From: Bin87 sp965261925 | Lineage (GTDB): Bacteria > Chloroflexota > Dehalococcoidia > Lucifugimonadales > UBA3495 | Length of the DNA: 64,000 nucleotides | Reading direction: 5' to 3' | Assembly (NCBI GenBank): GCA_965261925.1 | Contig: OZ253486.1 | Location: 1,488,001 to 1,552,000 of the forward strand | In this document: piece after piece, positions 41,057-48,933 of the stretch | Layout: each line of letters begins with the position of its first letter | Position numbering within the stretch: position 1 is the first letter of the stretch | Position numbers and translations under genes: made by a program | The notes under the pieces: generated by a model | The model's input: the letters and a program-made list of their open reading frames with translations, nothing else | Database searches by the model: none | Told to the model about the DNA's origin: nothing

Positions 41057-41807
41057 CCGGCGTCCGTCCGCCGCTGCTGCGCTGGCCGCTGCTCAGGTTC
41101 TGGCCATCCCCGCCGTTCTTCTCTTCCTGGTTGCCGGCTCCGTGGCGTGGGCCGTCAACGATTCCGGACTCTACCGCAACGGTTTCCAACGCTATCAAAC
41201 CTCCCACCGGTCCGGTATCTCCGACGCCGACCTGATAAACATCGGCTCCGAACTCCGCCGTTACTTCAACACCTCCGTAGAACCCCTGGCGGTTCGCGCA
41301 CCCATCTACGGTGTCGAGCAGGCGGTTTTCAACCAGCGCGAAATCGCCCACATGTACGACGTCAAGCGCCTGGTCCGCGGTACCTACTTGGTGGCGCTGG
41401 GCTCTGCGCTGTGGATACTGTCCACGATGGTCCTCGTGATCGGCAGGGACCGGAGCGCATGGTCTGCACGGGCAATCCGGTTGGCGATCCGGGGTGGCTC
41501 CGTAACCTTGATTGCAGTCTTCGCGGTCGGTCTGGCAGCCCTCGCCAGCTTCGAGCAAATGTTCCTGCTCTTCCACCGCTTGAGTTTCGCCAACGACCTC
41601 TGGATACTCGATCCCCGCACCGACTACCTGCTCATCCTCTTCCCCGCCGGCTTCTGGTTCGACGCCACCATGCGCGTTGCCCTCACCTCGGTGCTAGGGG
41701 CGGTGCTGCTCCTGTCCGCCGGCGTCGCCGTGCTCGGTTATCGCCGTTGGGACGCGTACCGGCGACGCGACCCCGTTCCGCCGCCCGCCGACCCGTCCGA
41801 CGGTTAG
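41049..41807 (+). CDS. DUF1461/TIGR01906-family integral membrane protein
   Basis: A 252-residue membrane protein with ATG at 41049 overlapping the Uma2 stop (ATGACTAA). Predicted transmembrane segments: around residues 10-35 (AAQVLAIPAVLLFLVAGSVAWAV), 115-135, 150-170 and 210-228. Between them is a soluble loop with LSFANDLWILDPRTDYLLILFPAGFWFDA, the hallmark of the DUF1461 family. Function unknown in this family. A C-terminal Arg/Pro-rich cytoplasmic tail follows. Confidence 0.88.
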   Translation: MTNRRPSAAAALAAAQVLAIPAVLLFLVAGSVAWAVNDSGLYRNGFQRYQTSHRSGISDADLINIGSELRRYFNTSVEPLAVRAPIYGVEQAVFNQREIAHMYDVKRLVRGTYLVALGSALWILSTMVLVIGRDRSAWSARAIRLAIRGGSVTLIAVFAVGLAALASFEQMFLLFHRLSFANDLWILDPRTDYLLILFPAGFWFDATMRVALTSVLGAVLLLSAGVAVLGYRRWDAYRRRDPVPPPADPSDG

Positions 41808-41837
41808 CGCGTCGGGATCACTTCGTGGGGTAAAGCT

Positions 41838-42722
41838 TCACTCCGAAGGTGGTTCAGGGAGCCGTCCCAGCAAGGACTCCAACCCCAACGACCCGCACAG
41901 TTCTTCCAGTGCGGGCCGGCGCGCCCCGGTCCATCGCAACTGTTCCGGCTCGGTCTCGCTCAGGGGCACGTCCAGCCGGAGCGTGGCGAGATTGCGGTAG
42001 AGCAATGCGTCTTCCCATTGGCCGGTCAACGCCGCCATCAGGTTGCCCGCCCCCCGCACCTTGACGTCCCAAGTCGCCAGGTCTGCGGGAATATCCTCCA
42101 GGCGGCCGTATCGGGTCAGCACCGTGGCGGTGGAACGCGCGCCCCAACGGGGTATGCCGGGGATCCCGTCTGCGGAGTCGCCCACCAGCGCCAGGTAGTC
42201 CGCGATGGCGGAAGGCGGGACGCCAAACTTGCCCACCACGCCGTCCTCGTCGATGACCTCCCCCTTGCGCCGGTCCAGCATCACCACCCGCTGGCCCGAC
42301 ACCACCTGCGCCATATCCTTGTCGGGGGAGCACATCACCACCTGCTCCACATCGGGGATCGTTGCGAACCGCACGGCGGCGGTTGCGATGGCGTCGTCCG
42401 CCTCAAACTCCTCCATCGGCCAGACGGTGATGCCCAACGCGGCGGTGATCTGCTCGGCCAAGGAGAACTGCGCCAGCAGGTCCGGCTCCACGCCGTCGCC
42501 CGTCTTGTAGCCGTCGAACAAATCGTTGCGGAAGGAGCGGATCACGCTGTCAAACGCCGCCGCGATGTGCGTGACATCAGGCTGGCCGAGCAACGCGATC
42601 AGTGACTGCGCCAGCCCGTGGGTCGCCTTGATGTCCCGTCCGTCGGGAGTGGCGCGCCCGGGGCGCGGCGAGTAGTGAGCCCGAAACAGTTCGAAAGTTC
42701 CGTCGACGAGATGGACTTTCAT
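41838..42722 (-). CDS. 5'-3' exonuclease (DNA polymerase I N-terminal-like)
   Basis: A 294-residue flap/5'-3' exonuclease without a polymerase domain. MKVHLVDGTFELFRAHY opens the PIN-like fold; FEADDAIATAA carries metal-binding Asp residues and VVMCSPDKDMAQVV the second acidic cluster; ADYLALVGDSADGIPGIPRWG is the helix-hairpin-helix/third acidic block. Acts in Okazaki-fragment or repair flap removal. Stop is downstream of the DUF1461 gene in convergent orientation. Length is typical for stand-alone exonucleases. Confidence 0.92.
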   Translation of the reverse strand: MKVHLVDGTFELFRAHYSPRPGRATPDGRDIKATHGLAQSLIALLGQPDVTHIAAAFDSVIRSFRNDLFDGYKTGDGVEPDLLAQFSLAEQITAALGITVWPMEEFEADDAIATAAVRFATIPDVEQVVMCSPDKDMAQVVSGQRVVMLDRRKGEVIDEDGVVGKFGVPPSAIADYLALVGDSADGIPGIPRWGARSTATVLTRYGRLEDIPADLATWDVKVRGAGNLMAALTGQWEDALLYRNLATLRLDVPLSETEPEQLRWTGARRPALEELCGSLGLESLLGRLPEPPSE

Positions 42723-42736
42723 GTTCTCTCGCCGTA

Positions 42737-43429
42737 TTACTCCGCAGCCGTTTCGTGCAGTGAGAATATCCTTCGTCGCACCTCAAACACAAACCCGGCC
42801 ATCACCGGATCACCGCTGACGGTCTCCGGGTCTTCCAGCACCTCGATCTCGACATCAGGTCGATATACGTGCACCCGCCGGTGGTACGGGTCGATCAGCC
42901 ATCCCAACTGCGCCCCGTTCGCGATGTAGCGCTCCATCTTGCGCTGCAACGGCGGCAGGGTATCCGTGCCCGACATTATCTCCGCCACGAACGCAGGGCA
43001 AACGGTGATGGCCCGGGATGAAATCGGACCCAGCAATACGAGTTGCTCCGGAGAAAGCCAGGACGCGTCCGGCTCCGTGCGCGTTCCATCCGGCAAGCGG
43101 ACGATTGTGCGGGAACTGAAAGTCATTCCGCCATTTTCCCTTGCCCAGACAGTTACATCCGTGACGGCTTCCACTTCTGCATTGCCGCTATCCATGTTGA
43201 CCATCGGATGTACTGTTAACTCCCCTTCGGCGGTCATCTCCAGATAAAATCCCCGCCCCTCGTTGGCACGCGCGAAGCCCACGAACCACTGGTCAATCTC
43301 GTCGTCGGTGAGCTTGCCGGCCACCGATTCCAGGATGGCCCGGATGTTGATGGACAAGGGCCGTTTCAACCCAACGACATCGTCCATCTCGACGACTGTG
43401 GGGTCCGCTATGGTCGGAGATGTGGCCAT
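42737..43429 (-). CDS. Uma2-family putative endonuclease
   Basis: A 230-residue Uma2 member: KLTDDEIDQWFVGFARANEGRG then LEMTAEGELTVHPM, EPDASWLSPEQL (Asp), CPAFVAEIMSGTDTLPPLQRKMERYIANGAQLGWLIDP (Glu and Lys), HVYRPDVEIEVL. No coiled-coil tail. It ends 15 nt before the start of the exonuclease gene on the same strand, with which it probably shares a transcript, and it is about 20 nt downstream of the end of malate synthase. Confidence 0.88.
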   Translation of the reverse strand: MATSPTIADPTVVEMDDVVGLKRPLSINIRAILESVAGKLTDDEIDQWFVGFARANEGRGFYLEMTAEGELTVHPMVNMDSGNAEVEAVTDVTVWARENGGMTFSSRTIVRLPDGTRTEPDASWLSPEQLVLLGPISSRAITVCPAFVAEIMSGTDTLPPLQRKMERYIANGAQLGWLIDPYHRRVHVYRPDVEIEVLEDPETVSGDPVMAGFVFEVRRRIFSLHETAAE

Positions 43430-43447
43430 CGTGGCTGCCCCGGCATC

Positions 43448-45025
43448 CTAGTCCAGGTACCGGTAGCCGGGCAGCGTCAGGAACTCCACGAACTCGTCGG
43501 AGAGCACGATTTCGTCCAACAGCTCCACCGCCTTGTCCAACGCGCCGGGATTGTCCTGCCCCCGCTGCTCTACCAGCGCCGCCGCCTCCTGCGCCCGCAC
43601 CTGGCGATACAGCTGGGTGGTGATGGGCCGGCCATCATCCAGGGCGGCGCCATGCTGCAGCCACTGCCACAACTGGGACCGTGAGATCTCGGCGGTGGCG
43701 GCATCTTCCATCAACCCGTAGATGGCAACCGCGCCATTACCGCGAGTCCACGCGTCAATGTACTGCAACGCCACGCTGACGTTGTTCCGCAGACCGGCCT
43801 CGGTTATCTGCCCTTCCGGGACCGCCAGCAGGTCGTCCGGAGCGATCCGCACTTCGGGGATCACCGACAGTTGGTTGTCGGTCGTGAACGCCGACTGGAA
43901 CACGTCCAGCACCGGCTCGACCAACCCGGGGTGGGCGATCCAAGCCCCGTCAAAGCCCTGGTCGGCCTCCCGCTGCTTGTCCGATTTCACCTGGGCGAAG
44001 GCTGCTTCGTTGGCCGCCGCATCGTCCCGGCGCGGAATGAACGCCGACATGCCGCCCAACGCGTGCGCGCCCCGGCGGTGACAGGTGTTGACCAGCAAAT
44101 GCGCCGCCGACGTCAGGAAGTGCGTCGCCATCGTCACCTGCGCCCGGTCGGGGAACACCATATCGCTGCGCCCATTGAACACCTTGATCACGCTGAAGAT
44201 GTAGTCCCAACGGCCCAGGTTTAGGCCGGCCGGCCGCTCCCGCAACTCGTACAGGATCTCCTCCATCTCGAACGCCGCCAGGATGTGCTCAATCAGGACC
44301 GTCGGGCTGATCGTTCCGGTCGGGATGCCCAAACGTTCCTCGGCGTATCTGAAAACGTCGTTCCAGAGCCGCGCCTCCAGGTACGACTGCAACTTGGGCA
44401 GGTAATAGTAAGGGCCGGTTCCGTGGCTCTGCTGCGCCACGTGGTTGTGAAAGACCGTCAGGCCGAAGTCGAAGAAACTGCCGGCCACGGGCTCGCCGTC
44501 CACCAACACGTGCCGCTCCATCAGGTGCAGCCCCCGGGGCCGCACGCACAGGGTGGCGATGTTTTCGTTCAGGCGATACTGCCTCCCGTCTGCCGCTTCG
44601 TCGCTGATGATGCGTCGGTAGGCGTCGCGCACGTTCGTCTGGCCGTCAAGCGTGGGCAGCCACGCCGGCGAGTGCGCGTCCTCGAAATCGGTCATGTAGA
44701 CCTGCGCCCCGCAGTTCAGCGCGTTGATCACCATGCGCCGGTTGGAGGATGGGCCGGTGATCTCCACCCGCCGGTTGGTGAGGTCGGCGGGCGCAGGTTG
44801 CACGCGCCAGTCCCCTTCGCGGACGCTCCGGGTTTCTGCAAGGAAGTCCGGCGTCGCGCCGCCGTCTATTTCCGCCTGCCGGCGGACGCGAGCCTGCATC
44901 AGCCGCCGCCGGGTGGTCTCGAAGTTGCGATGCAACTCGGCCACGAATTCCAGCGCGTCATCGCTCAAAACGTCCGTGTATTGTGGCGGCACGGCGCCAA
45001 GTATTTGGATGTTGTCACTTGCCAT
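43448..45025 (-). CDS. aceB: malate synthase A
   Basis: A 525-residue malate synthase of the A type, condensing acetyl-CoA and glyoxylate to malate in the glyoxylate shunt. Recognisable blocks: NRRMVINALNCGAQVYMTDFEDAHSPAW, RPRGLHLMERHVLVDGEPVAGSFFDFGLTVFHN, GTISPTVLIEHILAAFEMEEILYELRERPAGLNLGRWDYIFSVIKVF (active site with the Glu and Arg), and GFDGAWIAHPGLVEPV. Length is typical for type A. Isocitrate lyase is not in the window. The PEPCK-like gene starts about 130 nt upstream of... and is transcribed in the same direction, ending 130 nt before this start. Confidence 0.95.
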   Translation of the reverse strand: MASDNIQILGAVPPQYTDVLSDDALEFVAELHRNFETTRRRLMQARVRRQAEIDGGATPDFLAETRSVREGDWRVQPAPADLTNRRVEITGPSSNRRMVINALNCGAQVYMTDFEDAHSPAWLPTLDGQTNVRDAYRRIISDEAADGRQYRLNENIATLCVRPRGLHLMERHVLVDGEPVAGSFFDFGLTVFHNHVAQQSHGTGPYYYLPKLQSYLEARLWNDVFRYAEERLGIPTGTISPTVLIEHILAAFEMEEILYELRERPAGLNLGRWDYIFSVIKVFNGRSDMVFPDRAQVTMATHFLTSAAHLLVNTCHRRGAHALGGMSAFIPRRDDAAANEAAFAQVKSDKQREADQGFDGAWIAHPGLVEPVLDVFQSAFTTDNQLSVIPEVRIAPDDLLAVPEGQITEAGLRNNVSVALQYIDAWTRGNGAVAIYGLMEDAATAEISRSQLWQWLQHGAALDDGRPITTQLYRQVRAQEAAALVEQRGQDNPGALDKAVELLDEIVLSDEFVEFLTLPGYRYLD

Positions 45026-45155
45026 GGTTACTCGCCCCGATTCGACTGTTTCAAGCGTCTACTCACTGTCTGCGGCAGGGTCCACGGGATCGGGTGCTGC
45101 GGATACCGGGTAACGGCCGTGGCCGTGGTAGTGGAACGCCAGGAGTAGCAGCAAC

Positions 45156-47459
45156 CTACCCCGCCCGCAGCCCCAGCCCAGCCAGGCTTTGCCGTCCAGC
45201 ATCGCTTATGGACAACCCATTCGCCAATCCGGCATCGAGCTTCCGCTGTATCTCCCCCAGTTGGTACGACACTGGGCGCATCCCCTCGGCGCGGTGTGCG
45301 GCCGCTTCCGACAGGGTCTCGTACGCCTGGTCCAACGACCAGTAGAACGAAAGCAGCCAGGACAGTTCACGCTCGTTGACCGGCGCGGGGGCATCGGTGA
45401 TGTCCAGGATGGTGTTCACCACCTTGGTGTACCGCAGAATGCCCGCCTTGTCCTGTTGGTCCCGGCCGTAATATCGTCGTCGCATCAGCTCAACCACACG
45501 CTCGGCGTAGTCTTCCTCCCCATAGATGTTGACCGGCAGCCACCCCTGGCGCAGGTCAACCACCTCGTTGCCGTCCGCATCCAAGATGGCCACGGCCACG
45601 TCCGAGCGAAGCATGCCGTCGTACTCGAACTTGACCGCGTTCCGCAACAACGCTTCCTGCAGCATCATCGTCAGCTCTCGGGGGATCTTCCGGTAACGTG
45701 AACCGGATGCCTCCTCGTTGCTGTCCGCGCCCACGCCGCCGGTGTTGAAGGCGTAATACTCCTGGGGCATGCCGCCCCAGGCCAACTGCTGCAGCACGTG
45801 GTACAACAGGTTGGCGTTCTCATCCTCCAGGCCGATGATGAACGGGTCCGAGAAATACTCGACGTACGGCCGGCCGATGGCGCCGATCGCCGCTCCCATC
45901 TGCACCGCCTCGCCGTACATCAGCACCCGGATGTACTGCTCCAGGCTCAGCCGGCGCAGCGGCGGTATCACGGTGTTCTGCCGCATCACCTCCTGCCAGA
46001 ACACCCGGTCCGTGTTTTCCATGGGCACGTGCACGGAATCGTTCAACCGGCCACCGGTGATCTTCGAAATGATTCCCGCCGCGCCCTTGCGCTGCAAAAG
46101 GCCGCGCCGCGACAGGATCATCCGCATGTTGCGGACCGGGTTTTCCAGGTAGTTGGGTTCCTGGCTGTCCACGTGAACCGGCACGTTTTCCAGCGTCTCG
46201 TCGGGGGAAGTGACCCCCGGCGCACCCCGCAACACGTCATAGGTGATGGGATCGTCATCCCGCGTCAGGCCGAAGGGCACGGCGTAGAAGTTGTTCTCGG
46301 TGCCGTCGATGGCGTGGGAGATCATCGCGCGCCGCCCGCCCCGGTTGCTCGGGACGGGATCATCCAGCGGTTGCAGCAGCACGATGTCGTCGTTCATCGG
46401 GTAGACCCCTTCCTCGGGGTCGGTTTTCAGCTCCAGCACTCCGGCCAACTCGCTGTTAGCCAGCTCCACCATGATCGTCAGCGTGCTCTTGCCGTGCAGC
46501 GACGGACCCACGGTAACCAGCGCCGTATTGGATATGTCCCCGTCCAGCTTGCGCACGCGCGCCATGCTCAGCGCCGCCTGTACTGCCAGGCCGTTTTTCT
46601 GCTTAACCTGGTGCATGGCGATGGACAGCGGCCCCATCTTGTGCTCGCCCACGTAGTCAAACCCGAAGTGCAGCGAGAGACCGCGCGTGGGCGCCTTGAA
46701 CACCAGTTGCGTGATGCCAGCCTCCCGCAACTGGGTTTTCAGATCGTCCTCCAGTCCCAGGTCGTCCATCCAGTGGGGCACCGACACCTCCAGGATGTCC
46801 GGCGCTTCCTGCCACTGCTCTTGGGGCAGGTCGAAGGTGAGCCTGCGCCACATGTAGGGCGCCTGCATGTATCGTGTCCCGAACAGCAGTTGCCGCGCAT
46901 GAAAAGACCGACCTGGCGCGTCGCAAATCTGCCGGTCGGTCTGCACGATGCCCTCTCCGCTGGCGAAGTGGGCCTCCATCTTCTCGCAAACTCGGTCAAA
47001 TACCTCGGTGAACAGTCGCTGGTTATCCTCCGAGAACGCTAGGGCGTCCCGATTGCGGGTGAACCCTTCGACGAAGTACTGCGTCAGGTCGGGCCGGCGC
47101 ACCACGCCCAATTGGCTGAAGAACGCCAGTCCCCCATTATCCAGCCGGAACACCGTCTCGGGCCACACCTTGCTGGACGCGCGGCCGGCCGCGTTGGCTT
47201 CCGCTGCCTCCGATTCCAGCGCCTGCGCTTCGGCCAGCAACTCAGACTGTTGTTGGGCTGGAAGATCCTGGAAGATCGGCATCCTGGCGACAATCCACTC
47301 TTCCGACGGATTGTATAAAGGGCTGTCCACACGCTGGCCTCTCCGCGCTATCGCGCACAGCCGCGTCAGCGCCGCCTCAAAATCAGGGACAATTTCGGGT
47401 CCGGACAGCGGCGACTTGGCATCGGGCCGGTCGGCGGTATTAGCGGTAGGGCTAGTCAA
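45156..47459 (-). CDS. divergent phosphoenolpyruvate carboxykinase (ATP)-family homologue
   Basis: A 767-residue protein. The central and C-terminal parts fit ATP-type PEPCK: a P-loop VGPSLHGKSTLTI replaces GLSGTGKTTLS; EEGVYPMNDDIVLLQP replaces the EGGCYAK region; ENNFYAVPFG and NTVIPPLRRLSLEQYIRVLMYGEAVQMG align to the TENTR-YP and the VLPPVSRL blocks, followed by AFNTGGVG for LVNTGWNG. It is about 220 residues longer than usual, mostly at the N-terminus. PEPCK makes PEP from oxaloacetate in gluconeogenesis, and the neighbouring malate synthase supports that, but residue substitutions make the activity uncertain. Confidence 0.7.
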   Translation of the reverse strand: MTSPTANTADRPDAKSPLSGPEIVPDFEAALTRLCAIARRGQRVDSPLYNPSEEWIVARMPIFQDLPAQQQSELLAEAQALESEAAEANAAGRASSKVWPETVFRLDNGGLAFFSQLGVVRRPDLTQYFVEGFTRNRDALAFSEDNQRLFTEVFDRVCEKMEAHFASGEGIVQTDRQICDAPGRSFHARQLLFGTRYMQAPYMWRRLTFDLPQEQWQEAPDILEVSVPHWMDDLGLEDDLKTQLREAGITQLVFKAPTRGLSLHFGFDYVGEHKMGPLSIAMHQVKQKNGLAVQAALSMARVRKLDGDISNTALVTVGPSLHGKSTLTIMVELANSELAGVLELKTDPEEGVYPMNDDIVLLQPLDDPVPSNRGGRRAMISHAIDGTENNFYAVPFGLTRDDDPITYDVLRGAPGVTSPDETLENVPVHVDSQEPNYLENPVRNMRMILSRRGLLQRKGAAGIISKITGGRLNDSVHVPMENTDRVFWQEVMRQNTVIPPLRRLSLEQYIRVLMYGEAVQMGAAIGAIGRPYVEYFSDPFIIGLEDENANLLYHVLQQLAWGGMPQEYYAFNTGGVGADSNEEASGSRYRKIPRELTMMLQEALLRNAVKFEYDGMLRSDVAVAILDADGNEVVDLRQGWLPVNIYGEEDYAERVVELMRRRYYGRDQQDKAGILRYTKVVNTILDITDAPAPVNERELSWLLSFYWSLDQAYETLSEAAAHRAEGMRPVSYQLGEIQRKLDAGLANGLSISDAGRQSLAGLGLRAG

Positions 47460-47716
47460 GGTATTTCTCCCAGGAAACGGAGTGCAAGCGCGTGGCCGCA
47501 GCAGTCGCCAGCCGCCTTCCAGCGCATCAGATCGATAACACGTGGCCGGTGGCAGTCTGGTTAGACGAAGGCATTAGGTTGCACAATCACAAGGCCGCCG
47601 GCGCCATCAAATATGAGCAGAAATACTGCGAGAATATGCTACCCCGAACCGCCCCCAGTGTCAAAAACCCGGCGCGCAATTTCGCGCGTTTTTGTGCTGG
47701 TTTCCAGCGGCGATGC

Positions 47717-47722
47717 TACAAT
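47717..47722 (+). promoter_or_regulatory. candidate -10 (TACAAT) upstream of membrane-protein gene
   Basis: TACAAT at 47717-47722, about 31 nt upstream of the ATG at 47753. A TTGTGC at 47692-47697 could serve as -35 with a long 19-nt spacer. Weak. Confidence 0.3.
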
Positions 47723-47752
47723 CGTCACCCGCTGCGCAATCGCGCCGGACCA

Positions 47753-48457
47753 ATGGTTGGCATGGACGCATTCAACAGTCGGTTCCGCCGGTTTCGCCGC
47801 TTGGCACGCGATCTGCTGGTTGTCGTGGCCGCGATCACGGCGGTTGTTGCTATTGTCTTTCTGCTCAACCTATGGCTGACCGACCCCGACCGCACCAACG
47901 CTGACATCGGAAGGATTAGCGACATCGTTGGCATCGTCCAACTGTCTGCCGCCGCCGTCATCATCGTCGCCGGCGGAGTATTCGCTTACCGGAAGCTGCA
48001 ACTATTCCGCGACTTCGAGCCGCACTTGACGGTTACCCAATCGGCCACGCACCGCACCGTCGGCACGCAGTATGTTCACGTCGCCGTAACCGCCACCTTG
48101 CATAATAGCTCCAAGGTCAGGGTGGAAATACGTGAAAGTTTCTTCAGGCTGCACCAGATCCAGCCCTTGAACGACGAATATATCGAGGCCCTTTACGAGG
48201 CAGCCTTCAACTCCGAAAAGCATACGGATATCGACTGGCCAGTGTTGGATGAAGCGTTTCATCGCCTGGGGCCCAATGAGTTGGTTATTGAGCCGGGAGA
48301 GTACCATCACGAACCTTGTGAGTTCATCATATCCAGAGATGTTGAAACTGTTCTAATATATTCTTACTTCTACAACCCTGATCATTTTAGACACTCACGT
48401 TCTGCTCAAGGATGGACTGCCACAACAGTCTATGATATGGTGAAAACAGGTTGCTGA
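47753..48457 (+). CDS. hypothetical membrane-anchored protein
   Basis: A 234-residue protein starting at 47753 or 47762, with two predicted N-terminal transmembrane helices (LLVVVAAITAVVAIVFLLNLWL around residues 20-42 and IVQLSAAAVIIVAGGVFAY around 57-75) and a soluble C-terminal domain of about 155 residues including HVAVTATLHNSSKVRVEIRESFF, a beta-rich stretch. No name can be given. GC falls towards the 3' end, suggesting a later-acquired or fast-evolving gene. Confidence 0.7.
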   Translation: MVGMDAFNSRFRRFRRLARDLLVVVAAITAVVAIVFLLNLWLTDPDRTNADIGRISDIVGIVQLSAAAVIIVAGGVFAYRKLQLFRDFEPHLTVTQSATHRTVGTQYVHVAVTATLHNSSKVRVEIRESFFRLHQIQPLNDEYIEALYEAAFNSEKHTDIDWPVLDEAFHRLGPNELVIEPGEYHHEPCEFIISRDVETVLIYSYFYNPDHFRHSRSAQGWTATTVYDMVKTGC

Positions 48458-48484
48458 GAGGCAGTATCTAAGTAGAGGAAGATC

Positions 48485-48640
48485 ATGCCAACTGACAACA
48501 AACAACCTGAAATCCGCGGCCGGCGCGTCAGACTGATCGAAGGCACCGCCCCACGCCTGGCATCCCCCAAGGTGTGGGCTCCAAACAAACCCCCCGGCGG
48601 CAAGATGCCTCCGCAGGCCAAGCCTGCTGCCGAACCGTAA
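48485..48640 (+). CDS. possible 51-residue basic, proline-rich small protein
   Basis: ATG at 48485 is preceded by GAGGAAGATC, an excellent ribosome binding site, and the frame runs 51 codons to TAA at 48638-48640, translating to a lysine/arginine/proline-rich peptide beginning MPTDNKQPEIRGRRVRLI. No known family. The supporting evidence is the ribosome binding site and codon spacing only. Confidence 0.4.
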   Translation: MPTDNKQPEIRGRRVRLIEGTAPRLASPKVWAPNKPPGGKMPPQAKPAAEP

Positions 48641-48933
48641 CTCTGGAAGACCGTTTGCGCTGGACTGGCAGCATGGTGCGCCGTGCTGCCCTTTTGCGTT
48701 GGCTCACGAAAGCGCGCAGCACTGGTGGTTCAGCAACCCTGGAACCGGCAGTCCCGCCGCGACGCACGGTGGCAGAACCCTTCCGTCTTGGCTGCACCAG
48801 GCCACGAATTCATCGCATATAGGTGCTCGGCGAAGTGGCAAAAGGATACAATAGCCTTGTTGTGGTCCATCATAGGGACTCGCACAGCTCGCTTCGAACT
48901 GAACATCCATAAACCTTCTCAGGAGGTGCTGCC
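48641..48933. other. intergenic region of about 290 bp
   Basis: Lies between the small ORF and the acyl-CoA synthetase. A TACAAT at 48847-48852 could be a -10 for the synthetase and the AGGAGGTGCTGCC leader directly precedes its GTG start. No repeat or recognisable gene was seen, although a frame runs through part of it in the antisense direction. Confidence 0.4.
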
